A stretch of DNA of 64,000 bases. Source: Paraburkholderia nodosa (lineage in GTDB: Bacteria > Pseudomonadota > Gammaproteobacteria > Burkholderiales > Burkholderiaceae). The DNA lies in the NCBI RefSeq assembly GCF_001718195.1, contig NZ_MCNV01000015.1, positions 1-64,000 on the forward strand, written 5' to 3'. The translations under genes were made by a program, and so were the position numbers. Position 1 is the stretch's first letter. Each line of letters starts with the position of its first letter. The notes under the pieces were generated by a model. The model did not search any database, was not told the origin of the DNA, and saw only the letters and a program-made list of their open reading frames with translations. Positions 50,570-59,492 of this stretch are shown one piece after another.

Positions 50570-50945
50570 CCACAACCACGCGCTGCCCCGCTTTGCCTCG
50601 TTACACCGAAGCATCCTTGTGAGGAATACAGACGATCAATGCGTGCCGCTATCCGGCATGCATCGCCAATTCGCAAAGCAATTACAGCGCACGATCGTTC
50701 ATACGCATTGCGCATCGGAATGCGGGATTTCCGCTACTGAAATCCTCCTTTGACCGGATAGCTTTATCGCGGCATCTATGCCAGATTAGGTTTCACTCCT
50801 TTCGAGCGCAGCGCAGGGGTCGCAAAGCGATGCGCCATGATTCCACGGGGGACAGCATGCACGGTTACCTCCCTCACCTTCATGCCGCCACGCACATCAT
50901 GTTTGCGAGCGTACACGCGTGTGTGCCTTCGCGAGCGCGCGCGTC
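50570..50945. other. Intergenic region without a supported gene
   Basis: This 376-base gap holds no ORF with coding character. An AT-richer stretch around 50730-50800 may contain the promoter of the following flavoprotein gene. Confidence 0.4.
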
Positions 50946-52250
50946 ATGAATGCCGCCAGCATCGTCGTGCTTGGCGCGGGGCCAGCGGGCGCAGCCGTTG
51001 CGCGTGCGCTCGCGGGGCTCGATTATCGCGTGGAGGTGGTAAGCGACTGGCGCCGCTTCGACGCGGCCGAAGCCTTGTCGGCACGTGCAATCGAAGCGCT
51101 GCGCCGTGCGGGCCTGCATCGCGCAGCCAGTTGCGGCGAAGGACCGTGCGTGCGCACCACGCTCTGGAACGGCGCGTTGCAAACGCTCGACGCAGAATTT
51201 CTCGTGGACCGGCGCGTATTCGATGCGGCCCTGCGCGAGGACCTGTGCAGCGCGGGCGTGGACGTGATCGAGGCGAATGTGCGCTCGCTGCATTCCTCAT
51301 CGGCGGGTCACGATCTCATGATCGAAACCGCCGACGGACCGCTCACGCTACGCGCGGACTTTCTGGTCGAAGCGCGCGGGCGCCTCGCGCCGCTGTTGCG
51401 CGACGCCACGCGCGGCCCGCAAACCGTGAGCCTGCTGAACGTATGGAAGGGCCGCGGGGGCGCATCAGCCACCGCGGTGGAAAGCCTGCCTGGCGGATGG
51501 GCATGGATGGCGCGTCTGGGCGACGGCCGCTGCTACTGGCAATTGACGCTGGACGTCACGAACCCCGAACTGCCGCAGCGCGATGAACTGCTCACATTTT
51601 GCGAGCGCATGCGGCATTCGCCGCTTGCCAGCGACTTCTTCGCGGGCGACGCCGCGACCGACGCGCGCCTCTACGCTCGCAGCAGCACTGCCACGCTGTG
51701 CGGCCGTACTGGCGGCCACAACTGGCTGCGCGTGGGCGACGCAGCCATGGCCGTCGATCCACTCGCGGGCAACGGCGTGTTCCAGTCGCTGACCTCCGCG
51801 TTGCAGGCGCCCGCGGTGATCCATACGCTACTCGCACGGCCCGAGCGAGCGCCGCTCGCGCTGCGCTTTCATCAGCAGCGCATCGAGCAGTTGTTCATGC
51901 GCTTCGCGCGCACCGGGCGCGATGTCTACGCGCTCGAACAGCGGTGGACTACGCAGCCATTCTGGCAAACGCGTGGGGCATGGCCTGACGACCGTCCCGC
52001 GCATGTGAGCGCGGATTTCAACGAGTTGAATGTGGGGCGTGCGCCCGTGATTGATGGCGGCATGATTGCCGAAGCGGATGTGGTCGCTAGTCCGGACCAG
52101 CCGCTGGGGATCTGGCATCTTTGCGATGCTGCGCTGGCGCCTGTGGTTGAGGCGTTGCGGCGGGAGCCCGCTGAGCAGGTGCTCAAGTCGCTCGATGCCG
52201 ATCAGGCAAGGATGATTCGGCATTGGCTTGCCATGCAGGATTATCCTTAG
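50946..52250 (+). CDS. FAD-dependent oxidoreductase, halogenase/QhpG-like type
   Basis: A 434-residue flavoprotein from MNAASIVVLGAGPAGAAVAR, a GxGxxG dinucleotide fold. The second FAD site is WLRVGDAAMAVDPLAGNGVF. Between lie DAEFLVDRRVFDAALREDLC and LRADFLVEARGRLAPLLRDA. The layout resembles the family that includes flavin-dependent halogenases and QhpG, but the halogenase motif WxWxIP is not obvious (GGWAWMARLGD lies near that region). Substrate unknown. The start is the ATG of MNAAS; nine upstream residues in frame look non-coding. Confidence 0.75.
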   Translation: MNAASIVVLGAGPAGAAVARALAGLDYRVEVVSDWRRFDAAEALSARAIEALRRAGLHRAASCGEGPCVRTTLWNGALQTLDAEFLVDRRVFDAALREDLCSAGVDVIEANVRSLHSSSAGHDLMIETADGPLTLRADFLVEARGRLAPLLRDATRGPQTVSLLNVWKGRGGASATAVESLPGGWAWMARLGDGRCYWQLTLDVTNPELPQRDELLTFCERMRHSPLASDFFAGDAATDARLYARSSTATLCGRTGGHNWLRVGDAAMAVDPLAGNGVFQSLTSALQAPAVIHTLLARPERAPLALRFHQQRIEQLFMRFARTGRDVYALEQRWTTQPFWQTRGAWPDDRPAHVSADFNELNVGRAPVIDGGMIAEADVVASPDQPLGIWHLCDAALAPVVEALRREPAEQVLKSLDADQARMIRHWLAMQDYP

Positions 52251-52277
52251 CCTTGTTGGTTTTTCGCCTTTTTCTGT

Positions 52278-52332
52278 TTTGGCCTTTTCTTGTTTTCGCG
52301 TCGGCATGCCGCGAAAACAAGAAAAGGCCAAA
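52278..52332. terminator. 23-bp perfect hairpin after the flavoprotein gene (dispersed repeat)
   Basis: Bases 52278-52300 are the exact complement of 52310-52332 around the nine-base loop TCGGCATGC. The hairpin starts 28 bases after the stop codon. Its T-rich left arm and A-rich right arm would allow termination from either side. The right arm is repeated at 714-733. Downstream, to 52563, no gene is supported; the short ORF running through the hairpin is artefactual. Confidence 0.7.
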
Positions 52333-52563
52333 GCACTCAGAGCACAACAAAAAACTCCATCGCACTCCTGCGCAAGTGAGCCGCGCGCACGACCCGTTCG
52401 GGCTCGATACAGAACGCATCGAGGCGTGGCGCGACGCGTGAAGCCGCTGGGGCACCGCCAGGGGCACGTAACGGACAATCAGGGACCGGGCATCGCACTA
52501 TTAGGTTTCGGCGTAAAATGCGCGTTCGCCGCGATGTACCGGTGTAGAAGCCTCACGCCAGCG

Positions 52564-53733
52564 ATGCACGTCGATCTACTTACCATCTACTTCCTCCTGA
52601 TCGGGACCCTGCTAGCCAGTTCCCTGATGACGCTCTGGGAGCATCGTACGCATCCCGCGCGCAGCAAGGCATTGCGGGTCCTGGCCGGGGGCTACGCGAC
52701 CCTCGCAGCCGGCTGCGCCGCGGTGCTCGTGCGCGCCGATCTGCCAGGGGTTTGGGGCGCCGCTCTGAGCAACCTCGTCATGATGGCCGGCTATCTGCTG
52801 GTCCTGCATGGCGTCGCGACGCTGAACGGGCGGCACTACCGGGCGGCCTCGTTCGCCCTGCTCGCGTTGATCGCACTGACATGGGCCACATGGGGCGCAC
52901 GGCATCCGCAGGCCATGTGGTACTACGCGAGCGCGTTTCCTATTGCACTGGTAAGCGCCATGACCTCGCGCGAGCTGCTGCGCGGCGACGGCATGAAAGG
53001 GGGCCAATCGCGCCACGTCGCGACGTTCGTCACCGGAGTCCACGCACTCTTTTACCTGTTCAGGACGTTTGTCCTGCCGTTGCTGGGCAGCCGCTATGGG
53101 GGCGGCTTCGTCGCGCTCGTCAGCAAGATCACGATGTATGAAGGCGTGCTGTATTCGATCATTCTGCCCATGGCCCTGATCAAGCTGGTACGCGAAGAAA
53201 CGCATGGGCAGTTGTTGCGCGAGTCTCAAACGGACTACCTGACCCGCCTTGGCAACCGCCGCTGCTTCTTCGAAGAAGGCGAGCGCGTGATGAACGAGAT
53301 CGGGACGCGTCAGCCCGGGGCGCGTCAGCCGGTTTCGCTGCTTGCCTTCGATCTCGACCACTTCAAGACCATCAACGATCGCTACGGCCACAAGACCGGC
53401 GACGAAGTCCTCAAGACGTTCGCGGACATTGCCCGCAGCGCCGTGGGACCCGAGGCGATCCTCGCGCGCATAGGCGGTGAAGAGTTCGCCGCCCTGCTGC
53501 CAGGCCATGACCGCGTGCGCGCCAAAGCGGTGGGCGAAGCGATCGCCAGGCGTTTCGCTCAAACACCCATGAACAAGGTCGATGGCATCGCCATACGCGC
53601 CACGGTGAGCATCGGCCTGGCGCAACATGGTCAGGAAGCGTCCACGCTCTCCGACCTGCTGGCTGCCGCCGACGCCGCGCTCTACAGCGCGAAGGCGCTG
53701 GGCGGCAACCGGCTCGAAATGCTGGCTCTGTAA
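52564..53733 (+). CDS. Membrane diguanylate cyclase (GGDEF) without I-site
   Basis: A 389-residue protein starting at MHVDLLTIYF. About six membrane helices span residues 1-205 (IYFLLIGTLLASSLMTLW, NLVMMAGYLLVLHGVATL, FALLALIALTWATWGA and further ones). A GGDEF domain follows: SQTDYLTRLGNRRCFFEEGE, LLAFDLDHFKTINDRYGHKT and the active-site RIGGEEFAALL. GGEEF is compatible with c-di-GMP synthesis. The RxxD product-inhibition site normally found five residues before the motif is absent (the region reads VGPEAILARI). It may thus be active without feedback inhibition. The sensory helix bundle has no named family that I recognise. Confidence 0.88.
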   Translation: MHVDLLTIYFLLIGTLLASSLMTLWEHRTHPARSKALRVLAGGYATLAAGCAAVLVRADLPGVWGAALSNLVMMAGYLLVLHGVATLNGRHYRAASFALLALIALTWATWGARHPQAMWYYASAFPIALVSAMTSRELLRGDGMKGGQSRHVATFVTGVHALFYLFRTFVLPLLGSRYGGGFVALVSKITMYEGVLYSIILPMALIKLVREETHGQLLRESQTDYLTRLGNRRCFFEEGERVMNEIGTRQPGARQPVSLLAFDLDHFKTINDRYGHKTGDEVLKTFADIARSAVGPEAILARIGGEEFAALLPGHDRVRAKAVGEAIARRFAQTPMNKVDGIAIRATVSIGLAQHGQEASTLSDLLAAADAALYSAKALGGNRLEMLAL

Positions 53734-53850
53734 CGCCTCACGCGCCTTCCAGTCAGCTATTTGTAGGCTGCGCGCATTGTTTTTGCTAGCCCACTTAGGC
53801 CCGCCCTATCCGGTCGCGGGTGCAATCGCGTCAAGCGGTAAGGGGGCACA

Positions 53851-54882
53851 ATGGCAACGATCGATACCCGGATCCGGGTGGCAATTTCCGCCGGACTGAT
53901 TTACCTGCTCGCGGCTTGCGGCGGCGGCGGTGGCGGAGGAGGCGGTAGCGGCTCGAACCCCGGCACGAGCACGCCGGCTGGCGGCGTCAAGCTGCAAGTC
54001 GTCTCGTTCGGCGACAGTCTTTCCGACGTCGGGACCTACGCGCCGCTTGCGAGCGCCGCAGGCGGCGGGCGGTTCACGACCAACCCCGGTCAGGTCTGGT
54101 CCCAGGACGTCGCGCAATATTATGGGGACACCCTGAACGCCGCATACACGGTCGGCCTCGATCACAAGCTGAGCGCGCAAGGCGGCTTCGGCTACGCAGA
54201 GGGCGGCTCGACGGTCGCCACGCCGGCGAACCAGTACGACTTCCTCTCGGACGTGATCGGCAACATCGAAATGCCGGTCAATCAGCAGGTGTCGAGCTAT
54301 ATCTCCGCTCACGGCACCTTCAACTCCGGTCAGCTCGTGCTGGTGTGGGCAGGCGCGAACGACGTGCTGCGCGCCGGCAACCCGCCGACAGCCAATACCG
54401 TCGTGCAGACTGCCGCCACGACGCTCGCACAAGTCGTCGGGCAGATCGTGCAGGCCGGCGCCACACATGTCGTGGTGATCAACGTGCCGAACGTCGGCCT
54501 CTCGCCCAAGGGCATCACCTCGGCCGACGGCGGCGCGAACCTGACCCAGCTATCGCAGCTCTTCAACTCGACATTGAACGGCGCGTTGCAGACGGATGGC
54601 CTGCAAGGCAAGGTCATCGAAATCGATTCCTACACCTGGATCACGCAGCTCGTCGCGAACTTCCAGACGAACGGGTTTACCGTGTCCAACACGGCCCAGG
54701 CGTGCGACCCTTCGAAAACGCCGGACAACACCTCGCTGCTCTGCTCGCCCGTCACCTACGTCTCGGCCCATGCGGACCAAACCTATATGTTCGCCGACGA
54801 CCTTCACCCGACCACGCACACGCATTCGCTGTTCGCGCAGTACGTCGAGCAGCAGATCGCGGCGAGCGGTCTGGGGCATTGA
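53851..54882 (+). CDS. SGNH/GDSL-family esterase lipoprotein
   Basis: A 343-residue exported hydrolase. The signal ends in IYLLAACGG, a lipobox, followed by a poly-Gly/Ser linker (CGGGGGGGGGSGSN) that probably tethers the domain. Block I is LQVVSFGDSLSDVGTYAP with the nucleophile Ser. Block III is LVWAGANDVLRAG (Asn), and block V is FADDLHPTTHTHSLFAQYV with Asp and His. The family hydrolyses lipid or carbohydrate esters at the cell surface. The start GTAAGGGGGCACA ATG gives a fair ribosome site. Confidence 0.9.
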   Translation: MATIDTRIRVAISAGLIYLLAACGGGGGGGGGSGSNPGTSTPAGGVKLQVVSFGDSLSDVGTYAPLASAAGGGRFTTNPGQVWSQDVAQYYGDTLNAAYTVGLDHKLSAQGGFGYAEGGSTVATPANQYDFLSDVIGNIEMPVNQQVSSYISAHGTFNSGQLVLVWAGANDVLRAGNPPTANTVVQTAATTLAQVVGQIVQAGATHVVVINVPNVGLSPKGITSADGGANLTQLSQLFNSTLNGALQTDGLQGKVIEIDSYTWITQLVANFQTNGFTVSNTAQACDPSKTPDNTSLLCSPVTYVSAHADQTYMFADDLHPTTHTHSLFAQYVEQQIAASGLGH

Positions 54883-54909
54883 GCGCTGGATTCAAGCGAC
54901 CGCGCCGGG

Positions 54910-55070
54910 CATGAGCGCGGCCGCTTGCGTAGTCCCGTTAGCAGCACGCCTTCGGGGCGGCGGCTCAATACCGTATCGAGCAGGCGCTCTTCGTTCGACG
55001 CGCTATAGTCGCTCAACGCGAGCAGCACTTCATAACCCGCACGCGCCTGGCGGCGCGATCCTGGGGGAAG
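54910..55070 (-). pseudogene. Fragment of a LacI-family regulator
   Basis: On the minus strand the frame reads ARAGYEVLLALSDYSASNEE, RLLDTVLSRRPEGVLLTG. This is the start of the periplasmic-binding-like domain of LacI/GntR-type repressors (the strand after the hinge, then the RRPDGIVLTG loop). Neither the helix-turn-helix nor the remaining ligand domain is present, and the downstream frame turns into unrelated Arg/Ser-rich text. About 40 codons of a lost gene therefore remain between the esterase and the cyclotransferase genes. Confidence 0.6.
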
Positions 55071-55202
55071 TGCGGAGGGGACAAGAGCGCCCCGCCCCGA
55101 TTGTCGCCCTCAGTTGAACGCAGCATCGCGCTCCAGCCACTTTATCCCCACCCGCGCCGACCGCATACTTGGTCACGTAGCCTCCACCGACCCGTCAACG
55201 CC

Positions 55203-55865
55203 ATGCTAAACAGGGACGCCATTCGCTCCGGCGCGTTTCTCGAGAGTTTCAGCCATCTCCCGCCGGAAATTCTCTGGACGCAAGCCCAGATCGCCCAGTC
55301 GCTCGCCGAAACGATGGCGAAGCGCCCCGCCGGCGAAGAGGTCTGGGTGTTCGGCTACGGTTCGCTCATGTGGAATCCGCTCTCGCACTTCGACCGGCGC
55401 GCGCACGCCACGCTGCACGGCTGGCGCAGGAGCTTTTGCATCCGCCTGTTCGGCGGGCGCGGCACGCCGCAGTGCCCCGGCCGCATGCTCGCGCTGGAGC
55501 GCGGCGGCCATACCCAAGGCGTGGTGCTGCGGCTCGATGCGGCCACGCTCGACGAAGAGTTGCACATCCTCTGGACCCGCGAGATGCTGACGGGCGCCTA
55601 CACGCCCGCCTGGACCTCGGTGACGCTCACGACGGGCGAGACGCGGCACGCCCTCGCCTTCGTGGCGAACACCTGCCCGCGACAATACGAGGCTGATTCG
55701 AGCCCCGCGACTGCCGCGCGTGCGATAGCCCAAGCGCATGGGCCGCTCGGCAGCAACGCGGAATATGTGTTCCGGCTCAGGCAGGCGCTCGCGGACTGCG
55801 CAATGACGGACGCCTACATCGAGGAAGTGGCGCAAGCCCTCGAACGTTTCGAAACGACGTCTTAA
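55203..55865 (+). CDS. ChaC-like gamma-glutamylcyclotransferase
   Basis: A 220-residue protein starting at MLNRDAIRSG. VWVFGYGSLMWNP is the substrate-binding YGSL loop of the cyclotransferase fold. HGWRRSFCIRLFGGRGTPQC, PGRMLALERGGHTQGVVLRL and a catalytic Glu in LDEELHILWTREMLTGAYTP follow. ChaC proteins release 5-oxoproline from glutathione; a role in thiol turnover is likely. The last four bases overlap the end of the convergent LysE gene. Confidence 0.88.
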   Translation: MLNRDAIRSGAFLESFSHLPPEILWTQAQIAQSLAETMAKRPAGEEVWVFGYGSLMWNPLSHFDRRAHATLHGWRRSFCIRLFGGRGTPQCPGRMLALERGGHTQGVVLRLDAATLDEELHILWTREMLTGAYTPAWTSVTLTTGETRHALAFVANTCPRQYEADSSPATAARAIAQAHGPLGSNAEYVFRLRQALADCAMTDAYIEEVAQALERFETTS

Positions 55866-56512
55866 GCGAGCCGCACGAGACCGGTCACCATCTGAACCAC
55901 GCCAAACGCGGCAATCGCCACGGCGGAAAAAAGGGAGATGCCCCGCGTGAACGCGAGTGGCAGCTTCGTACGCAACGCGGACGTCACGCCGCTCAGGAAC
56001 AGCCACCACACGGCCGAGCCCGCGAACACGCCCGTCACCATAGTCACCATCAGCGCCATCGAAAACCCTCCCGGCGCCCCCTGCTCGCCTGGCATGGGCG
56101 GTAATGGCCCGAGCGAGGCAAACGCGGCAATGAACGAAAAAATGGTCAGAGGGTTCGAGAGCGTCAGTGCAAACGTCGTGAGGAAATCCCGCGCGACAGG
56201 GCTGCGCTGCGTCTCCTGTACGGCGGCCGGCGCGGTCGACGACGCGCGTGCGATGGTCCACGCCATCCACACCAGAAATGCCCCGCCCGCCGACTTCAAG
56301 ACCACCGTCAGCATCGGCAGCGCCGTGACGATACCGGCCACGCCGAGCGCGCCGAGCAAGCCATAAAACGCATCGGCGCACGCAGCGCCAATGCCGGTTG
56401 CGAAGCCGGAGTAAAAACCGCGGCTCAGGCTGCGCTGGATGCACAGCATGCCGATGGCCCCGACCGGTGCGGCGATGCAAAACCCCATCGCCACGGCTTT
56501 GACGAACAACAT
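55862..56512 (-). CDS. LysE/RhtB-family amino-acid exporter
   Basis: A 216-residue, six-helix membrane protein. FVKAVAMGFCIAAPVGAIGM is the LysE-type first helix with the conserved GPxGP-like region (APVGAIG). GFYSGFATGIGAACADAFYG, FLVWMAWTIARA and TFALTLSNPLTIFSFIAAF follow. It has the GGAGAG ribosome site just before ATG. A divergent Lrp/AsnC regulator gene lies 112 bases away, a frequent arrangement in which the regulator senses the exported amino acid. Confidence 0.9.
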   Translation of the reverse strand: MLFVKAVAMGFCIAAPVGAIGMLCIQRSLSRGFYSGFATGIGAACADAFYGLLGALGVAGIVTALPMLTVVLKSAGGAFLVWMAWTIARASSTAPAAVQETQRSPVARDFLTTFALTLSNPLTIFSFIAAFASLGPLPPMPGEQGAPGGFSMALMVTMVTGVFAGSAVWWLFLSGVTSALRTKLPLAFTRGISLFSAVAIAAFGVVQMVTGLVRLA

Positions 56513-56624
56513 GTCCCCTCTCTCCGCAATGCGTGTTCTATAGGGGACTATCGTAGACCGCGAAGAGTATCCGCAGAAGCCGGGATTTAAGGGAAAATCG
56601 GCCTTTCACCTTAAACATTTCGCC

Positions 56625-57095
56625 ATGATGGACGATCTGGACTGGAAAGTACTGGCGCTGCTGCAGGAAAACGGCCGCACGACCTACACCGAGCTTGCGC
56701 GCCAGGTGCATCTCTCGGTGCCTGCGGTCACGGAGCGCGTGAGACGTCTCGAAGAGACCGGCGTGATCGAAGGCTACACGGCGCGCGTGAATCCGGCCGC
56801 CGCCGGCTATCCGATCTCGGCCCTGATCGGCATCACGGTGCCCCAATCCGCGAAAGCGAAGTTTCTCAAGCTGCTCGGCACGATTGCCGAGGTGCTCGAA
56901 TGCCATCACGTGACCGGTGCGGACTCCTATGTCATTCGCCTCGTCGCGACGAGCGTGGCCGACCTGGAGCGCCTGATCCAGCGCATCAATCTCTACGGCG
57001 AGACGCGCACGTCCATCGTCATGTCCACGCCGCTCGTCGCACGTGCGCTCGCGAAGCCTCAAGTGAGCACGGCCGGGTCGCGCGGCAAGGCCTAG
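56625..57095 (+). CDS. Lrp/AsnC-family transcriptional regulator
   Basis: A 156-residue regulator. The helix-turn-helix is MMDDLDWKVLALLQENGRTT, YTELARQVHLSVPAVTERVR, RLEETGVIEGYTARV. The RAM effector domain has PISALIGITVPQSAKAKFL, VLECHHVTGADSYVIRLVAT and SVADLERLIQRINLYGETRT. It likely controls the divergent LysE exporter gene in response to an amino acid, and possibly the convergent dgdA, whose stop lies 18 bases downstream. Confidence 0.9.
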   Translation: MMDDLDWKVLALLQENGRTTYTELARQVHLSVPAVTERVRRLEETGVIEGYTARVNPAAAGYPISALIGITVPQSAKAKFLKLLGTIAEVLECHHVTGADSYVIRLVATSVADLERLIQRINLYGETRTSIVMSTPLVARALAKPQVSTAGSRGKA

Positions 57096-57113
57096 CCGCG
57101 ACGACCCTGGTCC

Positions 57114-58415
57114 TCAGAGGGAGCGCTCGATCGCCTGCCCCAGCAACTCCACGCCGAGATCGATCTCCTGCTCGCTCACGGTCAGCGGCGGTGCAATGCG
57201 AAACACGCCGCCCATGCCCGGCAACTGCACGATGTTCATGCTGAGCCCGAGCTTCATGCACTCGCGCGTGATTTTCGCGCCAAGGCCGTCGGCGGGCTCC
57301 TTCGTGCGGCGGTCCTTGACGATCTCGAGGCCGAGCAGCAGCCCGCGCCCCCGAATGTCGCCGATGCATTCGAAGCGCTCCATCAGATCCAGCAGCCCGC
57401 GCCTCAAACGGCCGCCCATGATATTTGCGCGCGCAACGAGTCCGTCGCGCGCCACGACGTCCAGCACCCGCAGGCCGACCGCAGCAGGAAGCGGATCGGA
57501 CACATGCGTCGTGTAGAACAGGAAGCCCCGTTCGTGCGCGGCTTCCTCGATCTGCGCGGACGTGACCACGGCCGCGAGCGGCAATCCGGCGCCGAGTGTT
57601 TTCGATAGCGTGAGAATGTCGGGCGTCACGCCGTCGTGCTCGCACGCGAACATCGTACCGGTGCGCCCGACGCCCGTTTGCGCCTCGTCCAGAATCAGCA
57701 GCATGCCGCGCTCTTCGCATTTGCGCTTGAGCGCGGCCATATAGCCGGGCGGCAGTTCGATGATGCCGCCCGAACTCAGGATCGGCTCCGCGATGAAGGC
57801 CGCAAGATTGCCGCTCGACTGGCGGTCGATGAGATCGAACGCGTAGTCGAGTTCCGCGAGGTAATCGTATTGCCCGTTGCGCTCGAAGCGCGGCCGGTAC
57901 GTGAACGGCGCGGGAATCGCATAGGAGCCCACCGCTGCGGGGCCGACGCCCTTGCGCCCTGCGCTATAGGTGGCCGAAGCCGCGCCGCCCGTCATGCCGT
58001 GCCACGACTGCGCAAAGCCCACGATTTCGAATTTGCCCGTGACGAGCTTCGCCATGCGGATGGCGGCCTCGTTCGACTCCGCGCCGGTGCTCAGCAGCAG
58101 CGCCCGGTCGAGCCCGGCGGGCGTGACGTCGGCGAGACGCGTGGCCAGTTCGACCACGGGCCGCGAGAGCATGCCGCTGAACAGGTGGTCCAGCTTGCCC
58201 GCGTATTCGTTGACGACCGAGACGATTTCCGGGTGGCTGTGACCGAGCACCGCGCTCATCTGTCCCGAAGTGAAGTCGAGAATCGGCCGGTCGTCCGCGT
58301 CGTAGACGAAGCTGCCCTGGGCGCGCTCGATGATCATCGGCTCGAACGTGCCGCCATAGCGGATCAGATGCTGTCTCGCGTTGCGCCAAAACTGTTCGTC
58401 GTCGTTCCTGGACAC
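57114..58415 (-). CDS. dgdA: 2,2-dialkylglycine decarboxylase (PLP)
   Basis: A 433-residue class III aminotransferase-fold enzyme that matches the Burkholderia cepacia DgdA as I recall it almost throughout, including ARQHLIRYGGTFEPMIIERA, LDFTSGQMSAVLGHSHPEIV, STGAESNEAAIRMAKLVTGK and GFAQSWHGMTGGAASATYSA. PLP is bound by Lys in TLSKTLGAGLPLA; FIAEPILSSGGIIELP and LILDEAQTGVGRTGTMFACE hold the ring. The enzyme decarboxylates 2-aminoisobutyrate and similar 2,2-dialkyl amino acids, then transaminates pyruvate to alanine. Length equals the known enzyme. The regulator dgdR is divergent. Confidence 0.95.
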   Translation of the reverse strand: MSRNDDEQFWRNARQHLIRYGGTFEPMIIERAQGSFVYDADDRPILDFTSGQMSAVLGHSHPEIVSVVNEYAGKLDHLFSGMLSRPVVELATRLADVTPAGLDRALLLSTGAESNEAAIRMAKLVTGKFEIVGFAQSWHGMTGGAASATYSAGRKGVGPAAVGSYAIPAPFTYRPRFERNGQYDYLAELDYAFDLIDRQSSGNLAAFIAEPILSSGGIIELPPGYMAALKRKCEERGMLLILDEAQTGVGRTGTMFACEHDGVTPDILTLSKTLGAGLPLAAVVTSAQIEEAAHERGFLFYTTHVSDPLPAAVGLRVLDVVARDGLVARANIMGGRLRRGLLDLMERFECIGDIRGRGLLLGLEIVKDRRTKEPADGLGAKITRECMKLGLSMNIVQLPGMGGVFRIAPPLTVSEQEIDLGVELLGQAIERSL

Positions 58416-58528
58416 GGGCTTCTCCTCGTCGGGTAGCGGGTTTTGCGGGTTTTCCTTGCAGTCTAGGCGGCGCTCTGGTTTTATTGAATCGAATAGTTCT
58501 TATGCAAGCTAGAAGAGGGTCTAATATC

Positions 58529-59410
58529 GTGAGCCGACCGCTGGAAATCGATCTGCTGCGTTCGTTCTCGGTTATCGCCGAGGTGCGCTCGATAAGCCGC
58601 GCGGCCGAACGCGTGGGCCGCACCCAGTCGGCGCTGAGTCAGCAGATCAAGCGGCTCGAGGAGATCGTCGATCAGCCGTTGCTTCAGCGCACCGGCCGCG
58701 GCGTTGCGCTGACGAGCCCCGGCGAGCGCCTGCTGGTGCACGCCCAGCGCATTCTGCGCCTGCACGACGAGGCCATGGCCGACCTGTGCGGCACGGGCTT
58801 GTCGGGCACCCTGCGCTTCGGCTGCCCGGACGACTATGCGGCCGTATTTCTGCCCTCCTTGCTGCGCCGGTTTTCGGGCCAGCATCCAAATGCGCTCGTG
58901 GAAGTCGTATGCGTTCCCACGCCGCGCCTTCTCGAACAGCTCGACAAGCGTGCGGTCGATCTCGCCCTGGTATCGCTGCCTTTGACCGCCATCGGGTCCG
59001 CCAACGCAAGCGGCCCGCACGACGAGATCATTCGCCGCGAGCAGCTGGTCTGGATCGGCTCGCCCGGACTCGATTCCGCCCATGTCGATCCGCTGCCGCT
59101 CGCGCTCTCCGATCCGGACACCCTCGATCACATCGCAGCCTGTGAAGCGTTGGAGAGGATGGGCCGCGCCTACCGCGTCGCGTATGCGAGCAGCAGCCTC
59201 GCCGGTCTCACCGCGCTCGTGCGTTCGGGCCAGGCCTTCGCCGTCATGACACAAACGGCCGTTCCGGCGGATCTGGCGATTCTCAATGGCGATCCCGCGC
59301 TGCCGCCCTTGCCGGCCGTGGGCATTACGATCAAGTTCGGACGCAAGCGGCCGTCGCTCCTCACGGCGGCGTTCGCCGAGCACATTCGGCTCACGCTGCC
59401 GCTGTTGTGA
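58529..59410 (+). CDS. dgdR: LysR-family regulator of dgdA
   Basis: A 293-residue LysR-type regulator with a GTG start behind AGAGGG. An ATG at 58502 and a TTG at 58484 are alternatives, but they add residues before the conserved LEIDLLRSFSVIAEVRSISR. The HTH is AERVGRTQSALSQQIKRLEE, and the effector domain starts near GTLRFGCPDDYAAVFLP. It is divergent from dgdA across a 113-base gap, as in the known dgdA/dgdR locus, where DgdR represses or controls dgdA in response to 2-methylalanine-type inducers. Confidence 0.88.
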   Translation: MSRPLEIDLLRSFSVIAEVRSISRAAERVGRTQSALSQQIKRLEEIVDQPLLQRTGRGVALTSPGERLLVHAQRILRLHDEAMADLCGTGLSGTLRFGCPDDYAAVFLPSLLRRFSGQHPNALVEVVCVPTPRLLEQLDKRAVDLALVSLPLTAIGSANASGPHDEIIRREQLVWIGSPGLDSAHVDPLPLALSDPDTLDHIAACEALERMGRAYRVAYASSSLAGLTALVRSGQAFAVMTQTAVPADLAILNGDPALPPLPAVGITIKFGRKRPSLLTAAFAEHIRLTLPLL

Positions 59411-59492
59411 GCGCACCGCCGCGAGGCACCGCCGCCCCACGCCGCCCCTTCGTTATGCGAACATCGCAGCTTCGCTCGCGGACGCCATCCCC

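Noticed and set aside
52223..52441. Small ORF ending in HDPFGLDTERIEAWRDA after the flavoprotein
   Set aside because: It runs through the perfect hairpin and its N-terminus is the complement of an overlapping gene end. The tail looks protein-like but I cannot link it to a family.
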